Assembly (NCBI RefSeq): GCF_003663825.1
Contig: NZ_RCCC01000001.1
Coordinates: forward strand, 1,372,501 to 1,436,500
Origin: Acidovorax sp. 106
GTDB lineage: Bacteria > Pseudomonadota > Gammaproteobacteria > Burkholderiales > Burkholderiaceae_C
Direction: 5' to 3'
Length of the DNA: 64,000 nt
Below, in pieces: positions 1 to 8,516 of the stretch. Position numbers and translations under genes: made by a program. The stretch's first letter is position 1. Each line of letters begins with the position of its first letter. Under the pieces are notes generated by a model. That model was not told where the DNA came from. It worked only from the letters and a program-made list of their open reading frames with translations, and made no database searches.

Positions 1-514
1 CGCCCAACACCACCACGCGCGCGGCTTTCACCGTACCGGCGGCCGTCATGAGCATGGGGAAAAAGCGCTGGTAGCGGTCGGCCGCGATCATCACGGCCTT
101 GTAGCCCGCAATGTTGGCTTGGGAAGAGAGCACGTCCATACTCTGTGCGCGGGTGGTGCGTGGCGCAGCCTCCAGGGCATAGGCGGTGACGCCCGCCGCC
201 GCAAGGCGCTGCAGGCCAGCGGCATCAAACGGGTTGAGCATGCCCACCAGGGTGGTGCCGCTGCGCAACCAGGGGGCCTCGGCCTCTGACGGGCAACGCA
301 CCTTGAGCACCAGCGGGGCGCCCCAGGCGCCTGCGGCGTCGGTGATCTCGGCGCCAGCGGCCTCATAGGCCGCATCGGTCACGCTGGCAGCCAGGCCCGC
401 ACCCGACTGCACGCGCAGGCTGTGCCCCAGAGCGGTGAGCTTTTTGACGGTCTCGGGCGTCGCGGCGACCCGGGTTTCACCGGCCACGGTCTCTGCTGGC
501 ACTCCTATGAACAT
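1..514 (-). CDS. pntA: NAD(P) transhydrogenase subunit alpha, N-terminal part (partial)
   Basis: This is the first ~171 residues of the alpha subunit of Re/Si-specific proton-translocating transhydrogenase, which transfers hydride between NADH and NADP+. The N-terminus MFIGVPAETVAGETRVAATP is the typical opening of the alanine dehydrogenase/PNT N-terminal domain, and the segment SQANIAGYKAV further on is also characteristic of PntA. The gene runs off the left edge, so its NAD-binding domain is not visible. The start at 514 has a GAGGAG ribosome site 6-7 bases upstream. Family assignment is firm; the length of the subunit (split or fused form) cannot be judged. Confidence 0.88.
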   Translation of the reverse strand, partial: MFIGVPAETVAGETRVAATPETVKKLTALGHSLRVQSGAGLAASVTDAAYEAAGAEITDAAGAWGAPLVLKVRCPSEAEAPWLRSGTTLVGMLNPFDAAGLQRLAAAGVTAYALEAAPRTTRAQSMDVLSSQANIAGYKAVMIAADRYQRFFPMLMTAAGTVKAARVVVLG

Positions 515-657
515 GTCATCTCCTCGCGTTGGGCAACCCGGTGATCGTTCAAAATTCTGAACGGCAGCTTACATGAAGTTGTTTTGGCAGCATGGGGGGT
601 TTACCGCACTTTGCGACGACTTTGCTGCGTTGTGTCAGCCACTGAACGCAGGCTCCA

Positions 658-693
658 AAGAAAAAGCCCGAAAGCACCAAGTGCTTGCGGGCT
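658..693 (-). terminator. Rho-independent terminator after fba
   Basis: On the minus strand AGCCCGCAAGCAC pairs with GTGCTTTCGGGCT across a short loop and is followed by a run of T. It lies about 60 bases past the fba stop and fits termination of fba transcription. Confidence 0.8.
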
Positions 694-750
694 GTATCAG
701 CGGGCGGGGCCCCGGCGGAAAGGCGCCAAGCGCCCGCCCACCTTCAAAAA

Positions 751-1815
751 TCAGTTCACCACCTGGGCCAAAGCGCCCGAGGCGTATTGCGCAGCGATGG
801 TCTGCAGGCTCAGGCCCTTGATCTTGCTGCCCTGGCCTTCGCAACCGAACTCCAGGTAGCGCTGCTTGCACACCAGCTTGGCCGCTTCGCGGGCGGGCTT
901 GAGCCATTCGCGGGCGTCGAACTTTTCTGGGTTTTCAGCCAGGAACTTGCGCACCGCGCCGGTCATGGCCAGGCGGATGTCGGTGTCGATGTTGATCTTG
1001 CGCACGCCGTGCTTGATGGCTTCCTGGATCTCGGCCACGGGCACGCCGTAGGTTTCCTTCATCTTGCCGCCGTACTGGTTGATGATGGCCAGCAACTCTT
1101 GCGGTACGGAAGACGAGCCGTGCATCACCAGGTGGGTGTTGGGAATGCGGGCGTGGATTTCCTTGACGCGGCTGATGGCCAGGATGTCGCCTGTGGGCGG
1201 GCGGCTGAACTTGTAGGCGCCGTGGCTGGTGCCGATGGCAATGGCCAGCGCGTCCAGTTGCGTGGCCTTGACGAATTGAGCAGCTTCCTCGGGGTCGGTC
1301 AGCATCTGGCTGTGGTCGAGCTTGCCTTCGGCGCCAATGCCGTCTTCCTCGCCGGCATCGCCGGTTTCCAGGTTGCCCAGGCAGCCCAGCTCGCCCTCCA
1401 CCGTGACGCCGTACTTGTGTGCCAGCTCCACCACCTTGCGGGTCACGTCCACGTTGTAGTCAAAGGACGAAGGCGTTTTGCCGTCTTCCATCAGCGAGCC
1501 GTCCATCATCACCGAGCCAAAGCCCAGGTCGATGGCGCCCTGGCAGATCTTGGGCGAAGTGCCATGGTCCTGGTGCATCACCAGCGGGATGTGGGGGAAA
1601 GCCTCGACCGCGGCCTGGATCAGGTGCTTGATGAAGGGCTCGCCTGCGTACTTGCGGGCGCCTGCGCTGGCTTGCAGGATGACCGGGGCCCCCACCTCGT
1701 CTGCGGCCGCCATCACGGCCTGGACTTGCTCCAGGTTGTTCACATTGAATGCAGGGATGCCATAGCCATTGATAGCGGCATGGTCGAGCAGTTCGCGCAT
1801 GGAGACGAGAGGCAT
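751..1815 (-). CDS. fba: Fructose-bisphosphate aldolase, class II (CbbA type)
   Basis: This 354-residue cytoplasmic zinc aldolase interconverts fructose 1,6-bisphosphate with dihydroxyacetone phosphate and glyceraldehyde 3-phosphate. Class II motifs are visible: MHQDHGTS near residue 80 with metal-binding His, the VEGELGCLG segment near 140, HGSSSVP with another metal His near 230, and [10 protein letters not shown] near 270. The length matches the CbbA-type class IIA family. The start [10 protein letters not shown] is the family-typical N-terminus. A terminator lies just downstream and a tandem GGTAAC direct repeat lies in the promoter region upstream. The gene belongs with pyk, tkt and gap, the other central-carbon genes of the window. 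Confidence 0.95.
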   Translation of the reverse strand: MPLVSMRELLDHAAINGYGIPAFNVNNLEQVQAVMAAADEVGAPVILQASAGARKYAGEPFIKHLIQAAVEAFPHIPLVMHQDHGTSPKICQGAIDLGFGSVMMDGSLMEDGKTPSSFDYNVDVTRKVVELAHKYGVTVEGELGCLGNLETGDAGEEDGIGAEGKLDHSQMLTDPEEAAQFVKATQLDALAIAIGTSHGAYKFSRPPTGDILAISRVKEIHARIPNTHLVMHGSSSVPQELLAIINQYGGKMKETYGVPVAEIQEAIKHGVRKINIDTDIRLAMTGAVRKFLAENPEKFDAREWLKPAREAAKLVCKQRYLEFGCEGQGSKIKGLSLQTIAAQYASGALAQVVN

Positions 1816-1889
1816 GGTCGTTGGGTCCGTTGTGGGTGGGTGAGGGGGCGCCAGGGCCCTTCACGGGCTGGCAATTTTTCAAGCGGAAG

Positions 1890-1908
1890 TTGGTAACCGC
1901 TTGGTAAC
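1890..1908. promoter_or_regulatory. Tandem TTGGTAAC direct repeat upstream of fba
   Basis: Two copies of TTGGTAAC start 11 bases apart, one helical turn, about 75 bases upstream of the fba start. A related GGTTAC/GTTACC pair lies upstream of pyk. The sequence shows the repeat; that it is an activator or repressor site is inference. Confidence 0.3.
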
Positions 1909-1917
1909 TCTGTGATT

Positions 1918-3327
1918 TTACCTGTGTGCCGCGGACCCTTCCTTTGGCAAATCCAGACGGTAGCAGGTGGTGAATGGCGCAGGAGCCTGCGCTTTGCCAA
2001 ACCGGGCACGGTGCACCTGGGCAACGCGGGCCACAATTTCATGGCCCAGGTGCAGGCTGTCCACCGCCACCACAGGGGGTGGCGCACCACCGTGCTCAGG
2101 GTGGGGGCGCGCACCGTCGTCGCACACCTGCAGCCAGGCCGCCTGAGCCCCACTGTCCTTGGCCCTGTCTTCTGCCATTTGCACCGCAATGTGGGTGCCT
2201 GGGGGCGTGTGTTTAAGGGCATTTTCGATGAGGTTGCGCAAAACCAGGTCCAGCAGCACGGCATGCCCTTGCACCCACAGGCTGGCCGGGGCGCTGACTT
2301 CCAGCTCATCGCCCCGCTGCCAAGCCGCCTGCGCATAGTCGGCACATACGCCACGCGCCATGGCGGCCAGGTCCACCTGGGCCGTGGCGCTGTCCAGCTC
2401 GGCACGGCTGGCGCGGGCCAGGGCCAGCAACTGGTTGAGCACATGCCCGGCCCGCAGGGCGTCTTGCCGAATGCGCCCTAAGGCTTGCACCTGGGCGTCC
2501 GGCTCCAGCCCACCGTCCAATGCACTGGCTTGCAGCGCAATGGACGACAGGGGTGTGCGCAGCTCATGGGCCACCTCATTGGCCAGCCGGCGCTCACGGG
2601 CCATGGCGGCCTGCTGGCGGTCCAGCAGGGTGTTGATGGATGCCTCCACAGACTCGAACTCTTTCCAGGCGTTTTGGGACGCCAGGCGGTGGTCCATGGC
2701 TGGGTCCAGCGCCGCCACGTCGTCCGACAGGGCGTAGAGCGGCTTAAGCCCCCGGCGCAACGCCAGCCCCAGAGCCAACGCAATGACGGGCAGCAGCCAC
2801 AGACCCGGCTCAATCATCTGCTCGGCAATGTCTTCTGCCAGCTCATCACGTTCGTGCACGGCCACCAGCACCATGATCTTGCGGTTGCGCTCCACGTTCC
2901 ATTGCGAAAAACCGCGCCATGCCACCGGCGGCGTGCCCAGTTGCAGGTCAATAAACCCCTCGCGTGCATCGAACGGGGGCAATTGCGCCGAGCCACTCAC
3001 CGCCACCAGACGCCCCTGCGCATCCCACTGCGCCACGCTCAAGGACTGCTGGTAGTCGTGCGCCTTCAGGCCGGGCAGTGGAGTGCGCTCGGTGGCATGC
3101 ACACCGTCCACCGCTTCAAAGGCGCGCAAGTTCAGCAACAAGGCGGCCACGCTGGCCAGGTGCCCGTCGGTCAGCTCATCGGCCTCGTGGACCCCGGTTT
3201 TGTAGCCCAGAAAGACAAAGCTGCCCCACACCACCACCAGCGCCCCCAAAGACCACAGCAGCAGGTGGCGCGTGAGGGAAGCGCGGCCGCCGGGCGCTGG
3301 GGCACGGGAGTCTGCAGGGGAGGTCAT
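1918..3327 (-). CDS. Two-component sensor histidine kinase (QseC/PmrB-like)
   Basis: This 469-residue inner-membrane sensor kinase probably phosphorylates the adjacent response regulator. It has an N-terminal membrane segment (about residues 22-45), a periplasmic domain of about 130 residues, a second membrane segment near 175-190, and a HAMP-like linker. The phospho-acceptor motif VAHELRTPL is near residue 255 and the N-box NLIENALKH near 370. The ATP-lid boxes are degenerate: the first reads DDGAR rather than DxGxG, and the second reads SLHLGHEIV rather than GLGLG. The start overlaps the regulator stop as ATGA. An alternative is a kinase with reduced activity. Confidence 0.85.
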   Translation of the reverse strand: MTSPADSRAPAPGGRASLTRHLLLWSLGALVVVWGSFVFLGYKTGVHEADELTDGHLASVAALLLNLRAFEAVDGVHATERTPLPGLKAHDYQQSLSVAQWDAQGRLVAVSGSAQLPPFDAREGFIDLQLGTPPVAWRGFSQWNVERNRKIMVLVAVHERDELAEDIAEQMIEPGLWLLPVIALALGLALRRGLKPLYALSDDVAALDPAMDHRLASQNAWKEFESVEASINTLLDRQQAAMARERRLANEVAHELRTPLSSIALQASALDGGLEPDAQVQALGRIRQDALRAGHVLNQLLALARASRAELDSATAQVDLAAMARGVCADYAQAAWQRGDELEVSAPASLWVQGHAVLLDLVLRNLIENALKHTPPGTHIAVQMAEDRAKDSGAQAAWLQVCDDGARPHPEHGGAPPPVVAVDSLHLGHEIVARVAQVHRARFGKAQAPAPFTTCYRLDLPKEGSAAHR

Positions 3328-4016
3328 GCGGGCTCCTGGGGCATGAAGTAGCCCACACCGCGCATGGTCATGATGCTGGCGCTGCCCAGCTTGCGGCGCA
3401 GGTGGTGGATGTGCACTTCCACCGCATTGCTTTCAATGGCGGCGTCCCAGCTGTAGAGGTGTTCCTCGATTTGCTGGCGCGAAAGCACCCGACCACGCGC
3501 CTCCAGCAGCACGCGCAGCACCGAAAACTCGCGCGGAGACATGTCCACCGGCTGCCCCTGGAGCCGCACCGTGCGGGCAGCCGGGTCCATCTCGATGCCT
3601 GCGTGGCGAATGGTGGGCGCCGCGCGGCCTGCGGCGCGGCGCAGCAGCGCCCTCAGCCGCGCATCCAGCTCGTCAATATCAAACGGCTTGGCCAGGTAAT
3701 CGTCGGCCCCCATGTCCAGCCCCGCAATGCGCTGCTGCACCTGGTCCCGCGCGGTCACGATCAGCACCGGCGTGGCGGGGTCCGGCAGCGCAGAGCCCGC
3801 GCTGCCTGGGGCCGAGCGCAGCCGCTGCAGCAGCACCCCGCCATCGGCGTCGGGCAAGCCCAGGTCCAGCAAGATGGCGTCAAAGCGCTCGGTGCGCAGG
3901 GCATTCCAGGCACTGGCGACATCGCCGCACACATCCACGGCATAACCGCGTTGCTGCAGCGTGGTGCGCAGGCCGTCGGCAATGCCTGCATCGTCTTCAA
4001 TCACGAGGATTCGCAT
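3324..4016 (-). CDS. OmpR-family response regulator (QseB/PmrA-like)
   Basis: This 230-residue DNA-binding regulator has a receiver domain starting MRILVIEDDAGIADGL, the phospho-acceptor Asp in ILLDLGLPDADG (about residue 51) and the conserved Lys in YLAKPFDIDEL. A winged-helix DNA-binding domain follows, ending in the HIHHLRRKLG segment. The start at 4016 begins exactly at the receiver domain; an upstream extension to 4106 would add an unrelated 30-residue tail. The gene is co-transcribed with the kinase through an ATGA overlap. It faces two PAP2 phosphatase genes across a 139-bp gap that holds a PmrA/QseB-type direct repeat. Confidence 0.9.
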   Translation of the reverse strand: MRILVIEDDAGIADGLRTTLQQRGYAVDVCGDVASAWNALRTERFDAILLDLGLPDADGGVLLQRLRSAPGSAGSALPDPATPVLIVTARDQVQQRIAGLDMGADDYLAKPFDIDELDARLRALLRRAAGRAAPTIRHAGIEMDPAARTVRLQGQPVDMSPREFSVLRVLLEARGRVLSRQQIEEHLYSWDAAIESNAVEVHIHHLRRKLGSASIMTMRGVGYFMPQEPA

Positions 4017-4116
4017 AGGGACATTGTCGCTGCACACCACGTCGGCCCCAACGCTCCCCACGCCAAACTTTGGCAGCGGGAGCCCAACCGCCGCTGCCGT
4101 TTGCATTTTCTTGCAC

Positions 4117-4133
4117 TTTAAGAAGCTGTTAAG
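4117..4133 (+). promoter_or_regulatory. PmrA/QseB-like direct repeat
   Basis: TTTAAG and GTTAAG are placed 11 bases apart between the response regulator and the first PAP2 gene, about 23 bases before its ATG. A possible -10 (TACAGT, 4144-4149) follows. The half-site and spacing match the (C)TTAAG-N5-(C)TTAAG layout known for PmrA/QseB regulators. Binding by the neighbouring regulator is inference. Confidence 0.5.
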
Positions 4134-4155
4134 GCCCCATTCCTACAGTGCGGGC

Positions 4156-4911
4156 ATGCCTCACGCCTCCCCTCACTCCAGCCCGGACTACCCCAGCAAC
4201 CGCACCCTGCTGGCATGGACCCTGGCCTGCTTTGCCTGCCTGATTGCCTGGGATGCCTCAGGAAAAGACCTGGCCATGGCCCAGCTTTTTGGATCAGAAG
4301 CCGGTTTTCCGCTGCGAGAGCAGTGGTTTGTCATGCATGTCATGCACGAAGGCGCCCGCCGGTTGGGCTGGGTGGTCGTTTTGCTGCTGGCGCTGGGCGT
4401 GTGGTGGCCCAAGGGCATCCTGCGGCAGCTCCAGCTGAGCGAGCGGCTGCAACTGGCCAGCAGCGCCTTGGTGGCCTTGGCCGTGATCAGCATTTTCAAG
4501 AACATCAGCAATACCAGCTGCCCCTGGGACCTGGCTGAGTTTGGCGGGGTGGCCCGACACGTATCGCACTGGGCGCTGGGCATTCTGGACGGCGGCGGCG
4601 GGCGCTGCTTTCCAGCGGGCCACGCCTCGGCAGGCTTCGCGTTTGTAGGGGGCTACTTTGCGCTGCGGCGCAAGCACCCACGGGCCGCATGGGTGTGGTT
4701 GGGCGCATCGCTGCTGATGGGCTTCATTCTGGGTGGCGCGCAGCAGGTGCGCGGCGCCCATTTCATGAGCCACACCCTCTGGACCGCTTGGCTGTGCTGG
4801 ACGGCTGGCTGGCTGTGGGACATGGCATTCCAGGCCTGGAGGCAGCACGCCGTCTTTCATGACAGCACCCCTGCCACCTTGAGCACTTCGCAGCACCGTG
4901 CTCACTCTTGA
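4156..4911 (+). CDS. PAP2-family membrane phosphatase
   Basis: This 251-residue integral membrane protein belongs to the PAP2 superfamily, which removes phosphate from lipid substrates at the membrane. The three superfamily motifs appear in degenerate form: KNISNTSCPWDL (motif 1, near residue 118), CFPAGHASAG (motif 2, catalytic His, near 155) and the region RGAHFMSHTLWTAW (motif 3, near 200). Several hydrophobic segments support a polytopic protein. Start at 4156 was chosen because the open frame further upstream overlaps the divergent promoter. It overlaps the next PAP2 gene by 14 bases. Substrate (lipid A phosphate or undecaprenyl diphosphate) cannot be told. Confidence 0.82.
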   Translation: MPHASPHSSPDYPSNRTLLAWTLACFACLIAWDASGKDLAMAQLFGSEAGFPLREQWFVMHVMHEGARRLGWVVVLLLALGVWWPKGILRQLQLSERLQLASSALVALAVISIFKNISNTSCPWDLAEFGGVARHVSHWALGILDGGGGRCFPAGHASAGFAFVGGYFALRRKHPRAAWVWLGASLLMGFILGGAQQVRGAHFMSHTLWTAWLCWTAGWLWDMAFQAWRQHAVFHDSTPATLSTSQHRAHS

Positions 4912-5479
4912 TCAAAGCCTCTTTGAGGCCATCAACGCGGGGCCTGCAACCCCCCTGTTTCTCATTGCCTTGGCCCGCTGGGTCTCTGTCACCCTGCCCT
5001 TGCTGGTGGGTGCGGCCCTGGCGCTGTGGTGCGCGCTGGGAACTCGCGAACACCGGTGGGTGATCGCCAAGGCTTTGGTGGCCATGGCCATCACCTGGGT
5101 CGGCGTTCACCTGCTGCGCTGGGGGGTTCCAGCGCCTCGCCCGGCCCAGTTGGGTTTGGGCATCCAGTGGCTGGAGCATGGCGCCAGGGCGGGCTTCCCA
5201 AGCATGCATGCAGCGCAGTCCTTTGCCCTGGCCACCAGCCTGGCCTTGTGCCGCATGCCCCGGTGGGCAGGGGTGGCGTTTTTAGGTGCCGCAGCCATTG
5301 CCTGGAGCCGCGTCTTCCTGGGCGTGCACTTTCCGCTGGATGTACTGGCAGGCGGCACCACTGGCATCTTGGCCGCAGGCGCCACGGGCTGGCTGGTGAC
5401 GCAAGCGCCGCTCAGCTGGCAACGCAGATTTTCAGCATATTCGTCCCACCCGGCGCGCCCATGGGCTCGCCGCAGGTGA
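4898..5479 (+). CDS. PAP2-family phosphatase, undecaprenyl-diphosphatase-like
   Basis: This 193-residue polytopic membrane protein has canonical PAP2 motifs: PAPRP (motif 1, near residue 78), GFPSMHAAQ (motif 2, near 98) and SRVFLGVHFPLDVLAG (motif 3, near 145). Its size resembles BcrC/YbjG-type undecaprenyl pyrophosphate phosphatases, so a role in recycling the lipid carrier is plausible but not proven. It is translationally coupled to the preceding PAP2 gene by a 14-base overlap. Its last ~22 codons are antisense to the 3' end of pyk (68-base convergent overlap), giving an Arg-rich tail. Confidence 0.82.
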   Translation: MLTLDQSLFEAINAGPATPLFLIALARWVSVTLPLLVGAALALWCALGTREHRWVIAKALVAMAITWVGVHLLRWGVPAPRPAQLGLGIQWLEHGARAGFPSMHAAQSFALATSLALCRMPRWAGVAFLGAAAIAWSRVFLGVHFPLDVLAGGTTGILAAGATGWLVTQAPLSWQRRFSAYSSHPARPWARRR

Positions 5480-6848
5480 TGGCGTAGACATCGCCCTTTT
5501 GCACGATGTTGCGGCTCTTGAGGTGGCGCTCCGCCTGCTCCAGGGCCGTGTCGCGGTCAGCGCTGGTGTCCATCAGCAAGGGGCGCACGTTGCGGTACAT
5601 GGCCATCTTGCGCTGCGTGGCGATCTTGGGGGTCAGCGCATAGATCGGAATGTGGATGCGGTGGCGGCTCATCCACAGGGCCGTGGCGCCGCTGTCGGTC
5701 ATGGCGACGATGGCCTTGGCACCCAGGTGGTGGGCGGTGAACAGTGCGCCCATGGCGATGGACTGGTCGATGCGGCCAAAGGTCTGGCCCGTGAAGTCGG
5801 CGTCCTGAGGGTGGTCTTCTGCGGCCTCTGCAGCGGCGCAGATGGTGGCCATCTCGGTCACGGTTTCCAGCGGGAATTTGCCTGCTGCGGTTTCCGCGCT
5901 CAGCATCACGGCATCGGTGCCATCGAGCACGGCGTTGGCCACGTCACTCACCTCGGCGCGCGTGGGCACAGGGTTGGTGATCATGCTTTCCATCATCTGC
6001 GTGGCGGTGATCACGACCTTGTCGAGCTGGCGCGCCATGCGGATCATTTTCTTTTGCAGTGCGGGCACGGCGGCATTGCCCACCTCCACCGCCAAGTCGC
6101 CACGCGCCACCATGATGCCGTCGCTCACGCGCAGGATGGCTTCGAGGTGCGGGATGGCTTCGGCACGCTCGATCTTGGCGATCAGGCCGGGCTTGTGGCG
6201 GTACTCTGCCGCAGCCACGTTGCACAGTTGGCGGGCCATTTCCATGTCGGTCGCGTTCTTCGGAAAGCTCACGGCCACGTAGTCGGCCTGAAAGCTCATG
6301 GCCGTGCGGATGTCTTCCATGTCCTTGGCCGTGAGGGCCGGTGCCGTGAGGCCGCCGCCTTGCTTGTTGATACCCTTGTTGTTGGACAGCTCGCCGCCGA
6401 GCTTGACGGTGGTGTGCACCTCCTCGCCACGCACTGAGTCCACCGTAAGCACGATCAAGCCGTCGTTGAGCAGCAGCAAGTCGCCCGCCTTCACATCACG
6501 GGGCAGCTCCTTGTAGTCCAGGCCCACACCGTTGATATCGCCTGGCTCGGTGCGCGAAGCGTCCAGCACAAACTTGGCGCCAGGCTCCAGAAACACCTTG
6601 CCCTCTGCAAACTTGCCCACGCGGATCTTGGGACCCTGCAGGTCGGCCATGATGGCCACCTCGCGCCCGGCGCGCTGGGCCGCAGCGCGCACCGTGGCGG
6701 CACGGTCAATGTGGTCCTGTGCTTTGCCGTGGCTGAAGTTCAGCCGCACCACGTTGACGCCCGCTCGGATCATCGCCTCGAGCAGTTGCGGGTCGCTCGA
6801 AGCGGGGCCCAGGGTGGCAACGATCTTGGTGGCGCGGCGAATGGCCAT
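5412..6848 (-). CDS. pyk: Pyruvate kinase
   Basis: This 478-residue glycolytic enzyme converts phosphoenolpyruvate and ADP to pyruvate and ATP. Family motifs are present: RRATKIVATLGPAS at the N-terminus, the RLNFSHG phosphate-binding segment, LLLNDG in the B domain, the IMVARGDLAVE active-site segment, and ATQMMESM followed by EVSDVANAVLDGTDAVMLS. The C-terminal domain is complete and ends CVAS. Length matches type II bacterial enzymes. The 3' end overlaps the convergent PAP2 gene. An inverted repeat lies immediately upstream of the start. Confidence 0.96.
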   Translation of the reverse strand: MAIRRATKIVATLGPASSDPQLLEAMIRAGVNVVRLNFSHGKAQDHIDRAATVRAAAQRAGREVAIMADLQGPKIRVGKFAEGKVFLEPGAKFVLDASRTEPGDINGVGLDYKELPRDVKAGDLLLLNDGLIVLTVDSVRGEEVHTTVKLGGELSNNKGINKQGGGLTAPALTAKDMEDIRTAMSFQADYVAVSFPKNATDMEMARQLCNVAAAEYRHKPGLIAKIERAEAIPHLEAILRVSDGIMVARGDLAVEVGNAAVPALQKKMIRMARQLDKVVITATQMMESMITNPVPTRAEVSDVANAVLDGTDAVMLSAETAAGKFPLETVTEMATICAAAEAAEDHPQDADFTGQTFGRIDQSIAMGALFTAHHLGAKAIVAMTDSGATALWMSRHRIHIPIYALTPKIATQRKMAMYRNVRPLLMDTSADRDTALEQAERHLKSRNIVQKGDVYAITCGEPMGAPGGTNMLKICVAS

Positions 6849-6869
6849 GGTGTGTCTCTTTCGCTTGGA

Positions 6870-6918
6870 TGTAATCGGGTTTCAATTTTCACACGAAACC
6901 GGTTACATCCCCGTTACC
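6870..6918. promoter_or_regulatory. Inverted repeat in the pyk promoter region
   Basis: TGTAATCGGGTTTC (6870-6883) is matched on the other side by GAAACCGGTTACA (6895-6907), an imperfect palindrome whose near end is about 22 bases upstream of the pyk ATG. A further GTTACC follows at 6913-6918. The position suits a repressor site. The TGTAA...TTACA ends resemble sites of RpiR-type sugar-metabolism regulators, but that link is inference. Confidence 0.4.
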
Positions 6919-6961
6919 AGAAAACCCTGACACGGGCCGTGGGAACCGACGACACCTGGGT

Positions 6962-8353
6962 TCAGCCGCGCATCAGCGCTTCGATCTCATCCCCATCCAC
7001 AGGCACGTCGCGCGTGATCAACTCGCAGCCGCTGGCGGTGACCACAGCGTCGTCCTCGATGCGGATGCCGATGTTCCAGAACTGCTCTGGCACGCCCTCG
7101 GCAGGACGCACATACAGCCCCGGCTCAATGGTCAGCACCATGCCGGGCTGCAGCACGCGGCTGGGGCGGTTGGTGATGGTCTCGCCCGAGAGCGGGTCCT
7201 TGCGCTCGCTGGTCTGGCCCACCTCGCCAGGCTCCACGTAGCTGCCGCAGTCGTGCACGTCCATGCCCAGCCAGTGGCTGGTGCGGTGCATGTAGAACTG
7301 GAAGTAGGCCCGCTTTGCAATCACGTCCTGCGCGGTGCCCAGCTTGTTTTTATCCAGCAAGCCCAGGTCGAGCAGGCCTTGGGCCAGCACGGCCACCGTG
7401 GCGTCGTGCGGGTCGTTGAAGCGGGCGCCGGCCTTGGTGGCGGCAATGGCGGCCACCTGGCTGTGCAGCACCAGGTCGTACAGCGCGCGCTGCGGGCCGG
7501 TGAACTTGCCGTTGGCCGGGAAGGTGCGGGTGATGTCGCTGGCGTAGCCATCGAGCTCGCACCCCGCGTCGATCAGCACCAGCTCGCCATCGCGCACCGG
7601 GGCCGCGTCGGCGCGGTAGTGCAGCACGCAGGCATTGGCCCCTGCCGCCACGATGGAGCCATACGCGGGGTACTGCGAGCCGCCTTCGCGAAAGGCGTGC
7701 AGCAACTCGGCATCGAGGTGGTACTCGCGCACGTCCTGCCCTGCGCGCAGCATGCGGGCCGAGCGCTGCATGGCGCGGATATGGGCCTGGGCGCTGATCT
7801 GGCTGGCGCGGCGCATGGTGTCCAACTCGTGCGCGTCTTTGATGAGGCGCATCTCGTCGAGCAAAGTGCAGGCGTCGCTTTGCTCGGTTGGGCACAGGGC
7901 CCCATAGCGCACACGGGCCCGCACGGCGTTGAGCCAGCCTTCCACGCGTGCGGCCAGGCCTGCGTGCGTGGCAAACGGGTACCAGACGCAGCTGCGGTTT
8001 TCCAGCAGGCGGGGCAGCTGGGCGTCCAGCACGGCGGCCGACTGTGCGGCGTCCACCCCCAAGGCCTCGAGCGCGGCGGCGGGGCCCAGGCGGTAGCCGT
8101 CCCAGATCTCGCGCTCCAAGTCTTTGGGCTGGCAAAACAGCGTGCTGTGCCCCTCGGCCGTGAGCACCAGCACCGCGCCGGGCTCGGTAAAGCCAGTCAG
8201 GTAATAAAAGTAGCTGTCGTGCCGGTAAATGAAGTCGGTGTCCCGGTTGCGCGGGCGTTCAGGCGCGGTGGGAACAATGGCGATGCCGCCAGCGCCCAGC
8301 ATCGAGGCGAGGCGGGCACGGCGCTGGGCGTAGATGGATTGCGTTGCATTCAT
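6962..8353 (-). CDS. pepP: Xaa-Pro aminopeptidase (aminopeptidase P)
   Basis: This 463-residue cytoplasmic dinuclear metallopeptidase of family M24B removes N-terminal residues preceding proline. The N-terminal creatinase-like domain is followed by the catalytic pita-bread domain. Ligands are visible in order: two Asp in DAGCELDGYASDITRTFP, His in HRTSHWLGMDVHD, Glu in TIEPGLYV and Glu in GIRIEDD. Start at 8353 (MNATQSIYAQRRARL) matches the family N-terminus; 18 more upstream codons are open but unlikely. It is divergent from a membrane protein gene. Confidence 0.93.
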   Translation of the reverse strand: MNATQSIYAQRRARLASMLGAGGIAIVPTAPERPRNRDTDFIYRHDSYFYYLTGFTEPGAVLVLTAEGHSTLFCQPKDLEREIWDGYRLGPAAALEALGVDAAQSAAVLDAQLPRLLENRSCVWYPFATHAGLAARVEGWLNAVRARVRYGALCPTEQSDACTLLDEMRLIKDAHELDTMRRASQISAQAHIRAMQRSARMLRAGQDVREYHLDAELLHAFREGGSQYPAYGSIVAAGANACVLHYRADAAPVRDGELVLIDAGCELDGYASDITRTFPANGKFTGPQRALYDLVLHSQVAAIAATKAGARFNDPHDATVAVLAQGLLDLGLLDKNKLGTAQDVIAKRAYFQFYMHRTSHWLGMDVHDCGSYVEPGEVGQTSERKDPLSGETITNRPSRVLQPGMVLTIEPGLYVRPAEGVPEQFWNIGIRIEDDAVVTASGCELITRDVPVDGDEIEALMRG

Positions 8354-8516
8354 GCGCACATTTTGAGCCCAACCGACACCGCGCCCGGGTTGTCGCAGAG
8401 AATCCACTCCCGTTGGTCCAGATACTCAGGGGCCAAAAACCTGCAACGCCCCGGCTGGCAACGTCCCTGGCGCGGACGCCCAGGCACCACGGCTTTCTTC
8501 CCATTTGCACCTATCC

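Noticed and set aside
685..1896. A 403-codon plus-strand open frame
   Set aside because: It is antisense to fba, has His/Ala/Gln-rich shadow composition and no family features.
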